A DNA stretch of 56,006 bases from Mnemiopsis leidyi (GCA_000226015.1 JH152696.1:439502-495507); one strand, 5' to 3'; positions 20,675 through 31,560 are shown, counted from the first letter of the stretch. Numbers and translations: made by a program. The notes: generated by a model not told the origin, from the sequence alone.

Positions 20675-21855
20675 CTCTGTAGTATGACCATGTTAGCTAA
20701 GAAAACTGACTTGTAATCAAGAGTAATAGTCGCGTGTATATAGTATCAGAGTTGGTGAAGTTTTTTAAAACTCGGTATAGAGGGCCAGGATGTTTTACCT
20801 TGGTCAATGCCCAGTCGCTGAGATCGCAACACTAACAACTACGAACGTCACATAACAAATAGCCTGCTCAACAGTTTGTCTCGCTGTTATCAACTGGTAG
20901 TGGAACTAATGATCAGGCAGTTCACCAGTGTCACTTATCACGTGGCAATGTCCTATCTACTCACAGACTTAATTTGTACAGGTGTATACGAGTCATGTCT
21001 GAGCAACAATGTTTATCAGTTATCACAAATGTGGCCGTTTCAATATTTGACTTCCGGCGGTGCCGCCTTCACTCAGTTTAATTCAATATTCGAAACTTCG
21101 CTACTACAGAACAAAACTTGAAAATCACCTACAAAAGACTACACGAGCTTCTCTGCAAAATATTGTCTATAAAAAGGTCTTTTCGTTTTTAAAACAACAT
21201 GAATATTCAGATCAAATCATACTGGACATTTTCTGCCTGCCGAGTAGAATGCCAGAATAATGGGAATCATGAGAATGGACATCATGGTAACTTGGACAGT
21301 GTTTACACTACACATAATTAGTCGGACTAGTAGTGTGTACGTGCTCTACACGTATATCATGATGTCAAGACGCAGTCTTTGGCATAGATTATGGTACGGT
21401 TATTTCGATTGAATTTATACAAATCCTACAACTGATCATCCAAAAACATATGGCAGTCGGCTAAACTTTTCAGTGTTCACTAAAACCACCCTCACTGTAA
21501 TTTTTCTTCTAATAAAGTGTTGTTGAAAAGCTGTCTCTATACTGTGCAATATATAACAAGTCCTTTCTATAATTGAAAGAGTAATCGCCGTATTGGGACG
21601 ACTAGTAGTGAAATAAGTGTTAGCTGGATAAAAAGGGACATCAATCTCAGTGTAAATTTTATAAGATATAAGACTGCAAGTTTGGTTACGTACATCTTGT
21701 ATCAAGGAATACGCAATGATATAACTAAAAATATTTCAATCAATATGACACTGAAATATTCACTGAAAGATGTAGGTTAGAATTTTATACAAAATTGTAA
21801 ATACAGAATATCAAATTCTATACGTTCTAGAATAATCTTTAATACATTTAATTAG

Positions 21856-21878
21856 CACTAATATCAATGATATTAGTG
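21856..21878. repeat. Perfect palindrome downstream of receptor C
   Basis: CACTAATATCA, one base, then its exact inverse, 55 bp past the receptor C stop codon. In the transcript it could form an 11 bp hairpin in the 3' UTR; a regulatory role is speculative. Confidence 0.4.
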
Positions 21879-21932
21879 TTTATCACATGTATTTAAGATG
21901 TGTTTCATGATATGTTTCAGTTTGGACACACT

Positions 21933-22351
21933 TTACACCCACTTTGAGTTAAGAGAATCCGCCATAACTTCATCGTAGCTTGGTAACGTATCCTCGTTAT
22001 GTGGAGCTGCAGAAATTATCCGTCCCGAGGGCTGGTCTCTCGAACCCTCCTCAAACTGAATAGTAGATTCTTCGTACCGAGGTGGTGGGCGATTGTCTGT
22101 CCCCAGTGCTGGTGTTGGTTCGTCTAAATTTGTCTCTCTTATACTTGCAACCAGCTCCACTGAATTTGAGACCGATGATCTACAAGGGTGTTCTTCATTA
22201 TTGAATGAATTGATTTCTTCCCTCTCATTCTGACGTGTCGTTGCTTTTCTTCTGTGTATCCGAACAAAGTAAACAATTCCAATCAATATCACCACTACTA
22301 GAACGGTGGCTACCACGAGGACTATGTAACCTGGTGCCAGCGTGTCCCTTG
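21933..22351 (-). CDS. Receptor C exon 8: transmembrane segment and tail
   Basis: Phase 1 entry with RDTLAPGYIVLVVATVLVVV, then ILIGIVYF, ending HRRK as stop-transfer. The tail contains EPTPALGTDNRPPPRYEES and LPSYDEVMAD. It is clearly homologous to the receptor B tail although the ectodomains differ. Ends NSKWV at the stop (21933). Confidence 0.82.
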
Positions 22352-25300
22352 CTGAGGAATGATGAGATGTGTTATAAAACTAGGAGCAGAGACAATTTGG
22401 GAAAAAAAGTGCCAGGCAAGATAATCCATTACTTGGCTAATCTATTACTTAGTTAAGATAATCTATTAGTTATTTGGCTTAATAGTATGTTAGATGTCAG
22501 CTAGACTTATATTTTAATCATGATTTGGACTTCCACTTGGCTATTGAGCTTGGCTATTATAAAAGAAAAAGTAGTTACCGTTACAACTGAGGAAAACGCT
22601 TTTATCTGTTTCGCAGGCTACCTCGGCCTCGTCTCTTTCATAATTACCATCGTGGCTGCAAGTATTCCAACCATAACCTTTGCAGTGTATGTAGGAAACT
22701 TTTCTTGGGTACGAGTTCTGAAAACCCTGTATGTATCCGGAGCTCCACGAGTATTTATTTTCATTAAAGCCCAAAAGAGAGCAGATGGCTCTGGCAATAT
22801 TTTCATCAAATACATCTGGACAAATGCTCCCACCTCTATACAGAAGCAAACCAGGATTTTTATCGTCGTCAACAATGGTGAAAAAATCATCTGCAACGAA
22901 ACTCCTTTAAACAGGTATTGGAATTCATAAGTTTGTCAAACATGAGGTTTAATATTCATATTATGTTGCCTATCACTTTATATTTTAAGTTAGATAATTC
23001 AATTTAGAACACTATGTTTTAGAACCCTTGTTAAGTTACTTAGTCATACCCTGCACTGTAAACCTGCTTCTCCTTTGTAGTTTACGATAAAAGATATTAT
23101 AAGATCAGGCTTAACTCACCACGACCATGCAGTTCAGAATAATGTCATACCAGTGTGAGCAGACCAAACTTGTAGAGAATGTACAGTCTGACCAGTTGGT
23201 ATTTCTGCAAACTGGGCGACCCATGCTTATCTTGTATTCCCGTAAGTTTCGCCATTTATATGAACCGAGTCGGTATCTCCAGCTGACGTTGTTTTTAGTC
23301 GTATCCAGGTAACCCATGTCGGTACAAATTGCTATGGCATTATTTGTGGTGAATCTTTGGCCGTCATCACACACCGTTCCATTGTTATAGAGAAGGAGCC
23401 CAGAATTAAGTGTGACACCGTTTCTTTCGTCTATAAGTTGAAAAGGTACTTTTGGATCTGAGATGAATTGGTTTTATTTGTTGGTTTTTAGTTTTTAATA
23501 ACAGTTCGTTTATCTTTATTTTTTATATTTTTCAACTATGTATTTGTTTTTTTATTTTCTTAACTATTTGTTTTCAAAAGAACCTCTAACTGAGAGTTTA
23601 ACCACTTAACCAGAAAACTGATAATTCATTTGATTTGTATACATTTCGTCAGAGTGATTAAATGATAAACGCTCAATGCTCTATTGATACTAAGAAAGTG
23701 GCAATTTGTAAAATGCTATTGCTACTTGATTTAAAATCATTAAATTCTTTGAGGCAAGATCCTGATATAATCTTGGGTTTAAAGTTGCTAAAACCTGGAC
23801 AAGTTCCATTTCTGATTGCTGTTGACCAACCAACCCTTCTAGTTACGTCTGGAGTGTTCACAATGACACACTCTCGGTTTCCAAACTTGGAAGAAAGAAG
23901 AACAGCAGCTGAACAGTTTTCGAACCGGTTACAGAATCCTAAGCATGCACTTTCGCTAACATTATTATTCCTCCGTTCTATTATCGCACTTTCAGGAAAC
24001 CATCCAATGTCATTTGCATAATCCGTATAGCAGTCTGATGAGATTTGAGACAATTATAAGAAGAAGCTGCTATAAATAGAAGAAGCCTAACTATATATAT
24101 ATACTTAATTTTGTTACCAATTCAAGCATGATTTGTTATCAAGATAAATTACCTTTATGACATGTAAGGAAGACATATCCTCCTCCAGAGCAGACCTGAT
24201 GTTTAGAAAACTTGCAACTCTCCCAATCTGGATATTCGCATCTTACTTCTCCCAAATCCAGCTCGTTATAACTGGAGTCACTATTGGAAAGGTGCTCATC
24301 AGTGTACCACATGCCCGCACGAGTGAAGCTCATGTTCTTGCAGATGGCATGTGCTGCCGTGTCGTCGAAATAGTCGACACACACTGGTTTTCCTTGAAAG
24401 TGCAGCAGAGATCCATGACGTGATCCTTTAATTTGGTTTCCTAGGCTGAATACTGAAAAAATCAGGACTGCTATTTAGGTGTCCATGTACGAATTTAACA
24501 GCGGAATCCAGTATGGCAGCATGCCGACTGAGTTTCGTTTTCGGTATATTCCATTTTATCTTTAACTTGATAACCAAAGGCCGAGGTAACTATACTTTTG
24601 TACTTGAAGACTTACTACTTGGCTACTTGCTGAACAACGGCTGTTGCTGTGTAGTAAGCATGTCAAGGCAATTTTGCGACACTCTTTACGGATACTTGCA
24701 GCACAATTCACTTACGCGGACTTCATAATATTACCTGGCTGAGAGATGCTTCCATATACCCGAATTTCTGCGATGTGCCAGATAAATCCTCCCTCCTCCC
24801 TCATCTCTATGGAGTCCCCATCTCCAACGCAGTTCATAACGTACTTGTCCAAGAATTCACTGAATGTGCCACATCTCTTAACATCATTGTCACCTGATTT
24901 TATGTAAACAGAAAATCCCACTTGACTTGATTGGTACGGCCAACCGTTATAAATCTCCACTTTAGTGATATGTGACCTGTAAACCAGATTTACCCGGGCC
25001 CACATTCCATTTGTTAAGTAGGAAACCGTCGCATAGGTATCAGTAGATCCATCGTGCATTTTACTTGGTGGAAAATTTGGTTGATACCTTTTTATATTTG
25101 CGTCGTATATTTCCAACATCTGTCCTCCTGAAATGAAGGATTATCATGTCACTCTGACCCTTCTCTGTGCCATTTTCTAGTAGCAATAAAGATTTGCGGA
25201 ACACGTGATAAATGGACCTTTTAGACTAATCCAAAGCTGTACCTCGAAACAGATTATTGCACATAAATTCAAATCGGATATTTTATTATCGCAGTGCACT

Positions 25301-28024
25301 TGAAGGAATTTCAAAATAAATTGACAGTAAATGGAAAAAAATTAATATCCGTTCCATTCTTTTAATTTTAAATTACAAAAAACCACCACACACCAAACTC
25401 CATGCTCGTATCGGCAAAAACAAGTCAACTGTGTTCATCAGCCTTTCTGGAGCTTTTCAGGGACACTCATTATCAGGTTGCTTGTTCACCCTCACTCTAG
25501 CCGGTGCTCTCATACATCTGAGAGCGGTATTAAACCGACCCAATCCACCAATTAGTGACTCGTGCCTACCCCTGGAATCAGAATATGCCGATGACGTTGA
25601 CTTTCTGGATGAAGATCCTGCAGCTCTTGCACAAATCTTACCGAAAGCTACATCAGTCCTCAAAGAATGGAGCCTTAATGTTAATGAGCAGAAGACTGAA
25701 TTTGTGAGAGTGTACCCTGCTGGTAAGAATGAAACTGACTCGTTTTGGGTGAAGATATCCGATAATGAACCTTGGAGGTGCGCCAAGCTCCTCGGATTAC
25801 TCCTTTGCAGTACAAAAGACATTTTGCATAGGATACAGTTAGGAAATGTGGCTTTTGCGAACTTTAGTAAGATCTGGCTACAAAAATATCACTTAAACGA
25901 AAACTACTTATTTATGAAGCTAAAGTTGTTTCTGTTATTATGTATGGATCCTGCTCTGAGTCTGCACCAAAACACATTCTCGAAAAACTTAACATTTGTC
26001 ACAGACATTACCTTAGTTCAATACTCAACGTCAGATGACAACTTGTCATGTCAAACAAGACCCTTTACAAGACATGTGTAGTAATACCATTGACTGATTG
26101 AGTCGACCTTGCCAGATGGACATTGTTAGGACAATGTTAGGACAATGTTAGGGCATGTGTTGCGGTTGCCAGAAAACAGTCCAGCAGCACTAACTTATTC
26201 TGTTGATGGCTGTCAAGAGTAGGAATACACCAGATAAATTTATTTAACACTATCAAGACCGATCTTAGCAATAGAGGCTTTAATTTAGGAAATTTAAATT
26301 TTATGTATATGTTTAGAGATACATATTGCTAAGAAACGAACAAAGTGGAAAGAATTGTTTTAAGTTTGTCATGTACTGACCAGATATTGAAGATGTTCCG
26401 TTGAGCTATTCAACGTCTGTTATACAGTTTGATTAAAAAAATTTGAAACGACCAGTATGGCACAGAATCAAAGTTTTTAGCACTGATGCTATGGATACAC
26501 AGAAGTACCTCATTCCTTGTTGTCTCGTGAGAGCTACCAGCGCCAAAATAGGGATACATATCAGTGCCTACTGTAGGAAACTTAATTTTGTTTTTATGCA
26601 TAAAGCAGAAATTGCTGCACAATGATGTTATGTTTATCGTCAATGTCCCCGTGAAGTGGGGAGGGAACCTTTTTTGGACCGGCACATGTCGAGTCAGCTA
26701 TGATCCGACTACCTCTGCATTGTCTAGACGAGTGCTCTACCAATTGAGCTACCGGCCCTATACGGTATCGATCCATGAATTTTCTGAATCGACTATCAGT
26801 GGAAATCGTGTCCGTTCAAATACCTGGTCCGTTCACATCATGTAGCTTGTTTGATTCTTCGGCGCACCCACAACAACATGAATGAATTACGTATTTGATA
26901 ACTTTGCGGTTGAATAGATCCCGTATGTGCAGCATTATTGCATTAACGTGGCAACGAGGTGGACACTTCACTGGCTGCTGGCAACTTCAGTGGGATTTGG
27001 AATCAGAAATACTGGATCGAGACAAAAACAAGAACATAATCTTCGATCTATAATTCAGAAATCTGTGGTGAAGTTGGCCTCCTGATCTTGTGGTTGGGTT
27101 GTCGTTTCAGAAAGTCACCAGATCTGGCGGCCTGTCAAATTGATTTGGTACCCCGTTAAGGGTGTAGGAACTGCCAATCATGTGGTGAAGTTGTCGGCCA
27201 CCCACAAATCCACTTACCTACTTACCTACTTACCCACCCAATAACTCAAACCCCTCGGCACAACCCCCTCTACACAGTTTCCAGATTGCAATTTTTTAAA
27301 TTCTCACCTTGATTGTTTTTATCACTACTATCGGTTTTAGCCCCATCTTCAGTCCCAGTTTCATCGTCGATAACAGTCCCATATACCCGTATTTCCGCAA
27401 TATTCCACTGTCGCACCTCTCCTTCTTGCCTCATCTCAATAGAAGTTCCAGCTCCAGCACAATAAAATACATACACACTTCTAATGGAGGTGATTTTACC
27501 GCAAGATTTGACGTTCCAGCCACCCAAGTTGATGTAAACCGAGGCTCCGACTAGCCTCTGTTGACAACACTGGTCACTGCCTACGTTGTATATCTCGATT
27601 TTCGTTATGTCTGAGTACCGCTCTAAATCCACACGTGCCCACATCCCGTCCATCTCGTGGCGGGAGAGGGCGAAGCTTTCAGTATATCCGTCAAAAATTA
27701 ACCTTGGTGGGTAAACTCTGTAATAACTTTTCATATCTGCATTAGATATGGTCAACATTTGACCGTCTGAAATTATTATATGTTAAAGTCAATGCTTCCT
27801 GTTTACTCGGATCAGAAAAATTTGACTTCGCCCTAGGGCATATGCATAAAGAGTACCAGACCTATCTTCTGGTTCAAGTACATTTCAAATCATACTTCAA
27901 ATGAATTGTAAAATGTCCATGCAGATGAATAAAAAGTAGGTGAAAGTTTATATTCAGACATGGTCATACCTAGAGCTGTTGATAGGAAGGTTATTGTCCC
28001 GACTATGATTCCATATGGAGGCAT
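21933..28024 (-). CDS. Receptor C: F-type-lectin/SRCR/PAN receptor (gene model)
   Basis: Eight minus-strand exons total 2520 nt, 839 residues: signal peptide 27970-28024, lectin-like 1 27308-27766, lectin-like 2 24735-25127, SRCR 24153-24452, PAN/apple 23795-24034, SRCR 23116-23457, SRCR 22579-22890, transmembrane/tail 21933-22351. All junctions are phase 1 and the sum is in frame. The product is a type I receptor whose outer part carries two fucolectin (F5/8-type) modules, suggesting glycan binding, followed by cysteine-rich modules. The tail has PPPRYEE and LPSYDEVM and shares its PALGTDN-PPP block with receptor B. The 2.2 kb intron between the two lectin exons contains a LINE fragment and a SINE-like element. 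This is the best preserved of the three receptors. Confidence 0.8.
22579..22890 (-). CDS. Receptor C exon 7: SRCR (membrane-proximal)
   Basis: 312 nt, phase 1-1. GLLLYRGGSICPDVF, ARAICSLLGF and SVFLSCNG define a divergent SRCR with CPD in place of CDD, as in receptor B SRCR5. Confidence 0.78.
23116..23457 (-). CDS. Receptor C exon 6: SRCR
   Basis: Reads VPFQLIDERNGVTLNSGLLL, YNNGTVCDDGQRF, AIAICTDMGYLD and DIILNC. It is 342 nt if the donor is GGTGA|gttaag, the only choice keeping phase 1; the stronger-looking GTG|gtgagt four bases earlier would break the frame. Confidence 0.72.
23795..24034 (-). CDS. Receptor C exon 5: PAN/apple-like domain
   Basis: 240 nt, phase 1-1. DIGWFPESAII, VSESACLGFCNRFENCSAAV and RECVIV, then WSTAIRNG, closely match the PAN exon of receptor B, including the acceptor position. 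Ends CCAG|gtttta. Confidence 0.72.
24153..24452 (-). CDS. Receptor C exon 4: SRCR
   Basis: 300 nt, phase 1-1. GSLLHFQGKPVCVDYFDDTA, then AHAICKNMSFTRAGMW and GEVRCEYPDWESCKF, with a final YVFLTC. The MSFTRA-W region corresponds to MNYTRA in receptor B. Confidence 0.8.
24735..25127 (-). CDS. Receptor C exon 3: F-type-lectin-like domain 2
   Basis: 393 nt, phase 1-1. GQMLEIYDANIKRYQP, DGSTDTYATVSY, GMWARVNL, ITKVEIYN, SIEMREEGG and HIAEIRVYG follow the fucolectin/F5-8C-like pattern (variable surface loops on a jelly roll, ligand often fucosylated glycan). It lacks the adjacent CC pair of domain 1. Confidence 0.72.
25383..26225 (+). mobile_element. LINE (non-LTR) reverse-transcriptase fragment, decayed
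   Basis: An open frame to 26081 contains GAFQGHSLSGCLFTL (template-grip motif), the catalytic EYADDVDFL, and WSLNVNEQKTEF after it. From about 25910 the related peptide continues in another frame (VVSVIMYGS), then GHVLRLPENSPA near 26150. Frameshifts, a missing 5' end and an 11 bp unit repeated around 26119-26153 show it is dead. It lies in the intron between the lectin-like exons of receptor C, on the opposite strand. Confidence 0.78.
26676..26760 (-). mobile_element. tRNA-like SINE head or tRNA pseudogene
   Basis: Minus strand starts GGGCCGGTAGCTCAATTGG (a good A box) and pairs its first seven bases with CCGGTCC at the other end. The T arm GTCGG/CTGAC pairs. The anticodon stem does not pair, the B box is degenerate, and ten extra bases separate T arm and acceptor, so it is not a functional tRNA. 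Confidence 0.6.
27308..27766 (-). CDS. Receptor C exon 2: F-type-lectin-like domain 1
   Basis: 459 nt, phase 1-1. GQMLTISNADM, GMWARVDLERYSDITKIEIY, DQCCQQRLVGASVYI, SIEMRQEGE and WNIAEIRVYG. The N-x-CC-x-RL-G-xVYI core is diagnostic for fucolectin-type domains. About 30 polar residues (GTEDGAKTDSSDKNNQGEN) follow as a linker. Confidence 0.78.
27970..28024 (-). CDS. Receptor C exon 1: signal peptide
   Basis: ATG at 28024, then PPYGIIVGTITFLSTAL and the donor CTAG|gtatga in phase 1. 55 nt, the same length as the receptor B leader and similar in sequence, which supports common origin of the genes. Confidence 0.7.
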
Positions 28025-29322
28025 CTCCGATAATTATTATATGGGCCCTTTTTAACGTTAATTGATTCTATAGTCTTGATTCACTTGCACTGAGATTCTT
28101 ATTTGTAGCGGAGTACTCGCTTAAAAATCGTATGAATATTTACAGAATCCAAAAATGCGAATAAGTCAGTGACGACACATTATATTTATAATTTTTTGGT
28201 TAATTTTACAAGATATACATTTTACAAGATATAAATCGTTCACATAAAAGCAAGGCAGTTTTCCTAATCAGATTGTTAATTAAGCTAAGAGCACACATTA
28301 CTCGAGGACATCCCTCCGTCGATTAGTTCAATAAATTCCGGGAACAGTATTCAATGGAACAATACAAGCTCATGAGACTGTCTTGTATTACAACGAAACG
28401 GGTCGATAAAAAACTTCAATGTACTCAGTATTGTGTACACCTTTAGTTATGTACATCCTAGTTTTCTACCTTCGTGATTACGTACTTATAACTCAAAAGA
28501 ACAACATGATAAATGTATGAAATATACAACTGTACATAAAACGTTATACAGCTGTACATATAACCGGAGCTCAGAAGCTTACGCACAAAGGAAACACTGC
28601 TCATGTTGTAACCTGATATCTCACTTTACACGCTAGACAGGGCGCTTCTCACGTCGTCGGATAATAACCAATGGCCTATTGTCAACCAACCTGTATGTGA
28701 TTTTTTATTCCAGCTCTCAATTCGTAACGGTGTGATGGTCTGATGGTTAAACAATTGAACAATGGCCACTGACACCCAAGAATTAGGAATTATTTTTCTG
28801 TGAGGGATTATTCCGTTAAAACTTGGGCCGAAAGCAATCAGTTTTAAGAATTCACCCGAACAATCAAATTACCAGGCTATTTTATAGGGAAGAGTTAAAA
28901 GCCATATCATAAATCATATTAACATGAAATAAGATGATTGATATTACTTTGAGATTTATAGGTTTAATAAATTTTTATCTCGGAAGAGTATTTGTTGAAA
29001 ATTGACTATGGAAGCAATCAGCAATGCTTTATTGATAGTACTTATTCACAATAGTCAATAATATAACCATTATGCATTGATCAAAAACAAATCAATCAAA
29101 ACATCATTGCATTAGTCCTCATTTCTGATTTATTAATCTCCAATTAAGGAACATTTACTTTCTCCTATCAGAACTTTCGCAAGTTTTTAGCTGCTCTCAC
29201 AATGTTTCGTGTCCATCTTTCTCACCAATTTTCCATTAAGTGATCGCTGTGTATAGTATGTAATTGCTGGATAATAATCTTGATTCTCATAGGGATTCCG
29301 ATGCCAAATTGATAATAAAGTT
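28025..29322. other. Intergenic stretch between receptor C and the sulfotransferase-like gene
   Basis: AT-rich, no exon recognised. It should contain the receptor C promoter on its left side and the 3' UTR of the minus-strand sulfotransferase-like gene on its right side. Confidence 0.5.
29129..29134 (-). terminator. Possible poly(A) signal AATAAA
   Basis: AATAAA on the minus strand about 190 nt past the stop of the sulfotransferase-like gene. Frequent by chance in AT-rich DNA. Confidence 0.35.
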
Positions 29323-30624
29323 TTACCTTTCACCTCGCCAATTTCTGTCCCATGATAAGGGCGCGTTCGAGATTCTACCGTTCTTTCCCTCTATCTCAAT
29401 CCCAAATTCCTCCATTCCGATTCTCCTGGCCCAGTCAAGAGCTTCCCTCGACACGGTACACTTAACGGATGCAGCTCCACGTTTTCTGCTTATCGGAGTG
29501 TTGTCTTGAGAGTCTTTGTTTAAAGCATCCAGGGCTAGGGGTACATACTGTTTTTCTATACCTATCTCCTCGAGTAGACTCGTGCAGAAAGCCGCCTTGT
29601 CTTCCAGTAGCGACTCGTAACTGTAGGACATCATGTTTTGTCTTTTCTCTGACTCCAAATAGAACGGGTGCATCTGGCAGAGAAGGATAAAAAGGATCCG
29701 CTCGTGTATTCCAGAAACCTTAACCTTCTCCCAGATCCGCTTGTACTTGCACGGTAGATTTTCAAGTGAACAGTCCAAACTAGTCGTCCAGAAATAAAAC
29801 CTGCCGAGAATTCTGTAAAACGACTGCAATGTTGGGACCAGGTCTCGATAAAGAAACAAATCCTTAGTTTCAGGTAAAACTTGATGAATCATTTGGACGG
29901 AGTTACCCGTAAAAATACCCGTTATCTTGATGAAATATCGAACATCGGGATCCCGACACAAAATACGCAACGTTGCTCTCAACACAGCCAAGTTCGACTT
30001 ATCATCCATGAAGTTTGGTCCATACAGCTGATTAGTCAGGACGATCGCCTGAGCAAGAGCCAGAGGTTCAGAAAGCACTTGACACTGCCCTGTTTGAAAC
30101 ACCATGGAAGCAACAAGAGTAGATCCACACCTCCCAATATTGTGAAGCAGAGTGATGTTCCTCCCGTCTGTGTCCGGACACCCCTTCAAGTACCGAAACA
30201 AAGTCTCGTAAGGAACAACTATGACCTCCTCAGCGTGGTCGTACAGACTGAAAATAAACAGGGGGTGTTTCTGCATGTCCAGTATGTTCACATCCGGTCT
30301 GGTACGGATGAAGTGGAACTCTGAGGCATTCACTTGTGACAGGAAAACGTTTTCTTGTTCTATGACGCTGATGTCTTCCATCTTCTTGAACTTAAGTAAG
30401 AATTTGTCGGTTCCGTTCGGCCAAGCAAAGTGCATCTTTAAGTTTGCTAAAATTTGATAGCATGTAGCGGAATTTGCACTTATTTGATGCTTTCGTGGAC
30501 CAAAAACAACATTCAAGACTGCTTGAACTGCTGATCGAAAACACATAAATAGTGGTAGAAGAACTGCTGTTAGAAAATCGTATGCCCCATTCAGTTGGTC
30601 GAACATGATGTGACTCGGGCACAC
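29323..30624 (-). CDS. Intronless P-loop sulfotransferase-like protein
   Basis: An uninterrupted 433-codon ORF. Residues about 14-42 form a hydrophobic segment that could be a type II membrane anchor. NIGRCGSTLVASM (residues 162-174) is the 5'-phosphosulfate P-loop; SEPLALAQA (185-193) follows as in sulfotransferases, and LFLYRDLVPTLQSFY (256-270) fits the 3'-phosphate (PAPS) binding region with Arg260 and Ser268. The predicted activity is sulfate transfer from PAPS to a glycan or small molecule in the Golgi; the substrate is unknown. It lies in the large IPO4 intron, antisense, upstream of receptor C. The lack of introns suggests retroposition or an intronless family. The start is the first ATG of the frame. 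Confidence 0.72.
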   Translation of the reverse strand: MCPSHIMFDQLNGAYDFLTAVLLPLFMCFRSAVQAVLNVVFGPRKHQISANSATCYQILANLKMHFAWPNGTDKFLLKFKKMEDISVIEQENVFLSQVNASEFHFIRTRPDVNILDMQKHPLFIFSLYDHAEEVIVVPYETLFRYLKGCPDTDGRNITLLHNIGRCGSTLVASMVFQTGQCQVLSEPLALAQAIVLTNQLYGPNFMDDKSNLAVLRATLRILCRDPDVRYFIKITGIFTGNSVQMIHQVLPETKDLFLYRDLVPTLQSFYRILGRFYFWTTSLDCSLENLPCKYKRIWEKVKVSGIHERILFILLCQMHPFYLESEKRQNMMSYSYESLLEDKAAFCTSLLEEIGIEKQYVPLALDALNKDSQDNTPISRKRGAASVKCTVSREALDWARRIGMEEFGIEIEGKNGRISNAPLSWDRNWRGER

Positions 30625-31244
30625 CTTACAAAATATGTACTATAGATAAGAAAAATGGATTTAGTTATCCCCTAAAGTTGAATATGTATAGTATTCTCTT
30701 CCTATTGATCGCCTCATGGACGAAAATATAGATACACATCATACATTGGGCCAAATATTGCTGAACTTGTATCTTTAGTATCACAGAGTGATGACAACAT
30801 TGCACTAACTCACTTAATACATTACCTTGTTTCCAAGAATTTTTAAGGGGCTTGTCACTGGCTGGATCAAATGCCGTTAAACCTCGTGGACTATGATCCC
30901 TACTGGACCTCTTGATCTAGTTTGCATATTTACTCAGGTGGTTCAAGAGTGGAATATGTAATACCATCTACATTTTTCGTCTGGGCTAGGTCTTAAATTT
31001 AATTTTTTGATGTGCCTGCTGACTCCTGTTACCGATAACAAATCTCGCGCCTTAAATTTTACCAAATTCAGTAGATCTATATTCTCAATTTGAAATTAGC
31101 TCTGCGACGGGGATCTTATCAAACCTTCGTCAAATCAGGATTTAAATGGGTTAAGCGGGAAAACTTTACAGTATACTCATCAGGTTAAGTAATTTGAGCA
31201 TCATTTTACCTTAAAGTTGAAGAGCCTTACAAAATAATTTTCAG

Positions 31245-31371
31245 GGTATGACGACTGAGTACAAGAACGATTCGATCCCTCGGTTCGATCTGGACGATAG
31301 TATTGAAGAGGGGAAGGGAGAGGAGAGCGATGATGAGGACGAAGTTCTTGGAGACTACGAAAATATTGAAG
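31245..31371 (+). CDS. IPO4: Importin-4 exon 7 with acidic loop
   Basis: Starts GMTTEYKNDSIPRFDLDDSI and continues into EEGKGEESDDEDEV, the acidic insertion found in this place in importin-4. Phase 0 entry matches exon 6 across 27.4 kb; exit is phase 1 (GAAG|gtagaa). Confidence 0.85.
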
Positions 31372-31560
31372 GTAGAAATTTTTAAGTAGAACGAAGGTTG
31401 AAATTACTGATTAGAATGAATTAAGGTGGAAATTAGAATCAAATTCACGTGGCTGTTAATGAGTATTGGATCATGTAATACTTATATATGATCATGTAAT
31501 ATTCATACTTTATGTTGATAATTGATATCAATATTGCTTTTGATCGTTTTGCTGAAGAGA

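Larger units (their letters stand above)
17823..21932. other. Non-coding stretch between receptor B and receptor C
   Basis: No exon recognised. It starts with a (TTTA)n run at 17823-17854, which probably caused the gap. It then holds an (AT)-centred hairpin (18547-18657), tandem duplications (19794-20043 and 20541-20674) and a short perfect palindrome (21856-21878). It should contain the 3' UTR of receptor C and the promoter of receptor B. Confidence 0.5.

Noticed and set aside
4425..22351. Reading PSYxEVM as an ITIM
   Set aside because: The -2 position relative to Tyr is Pro, not Ile/Val/Leu/Ser; PPxY and YxxPhi fit better.
26676..26760. Functional tRNA gene
   Set aside because: The anticodon stem is unpaired, the B box is degenerate and ten extra bases separate T arm and acceptor.
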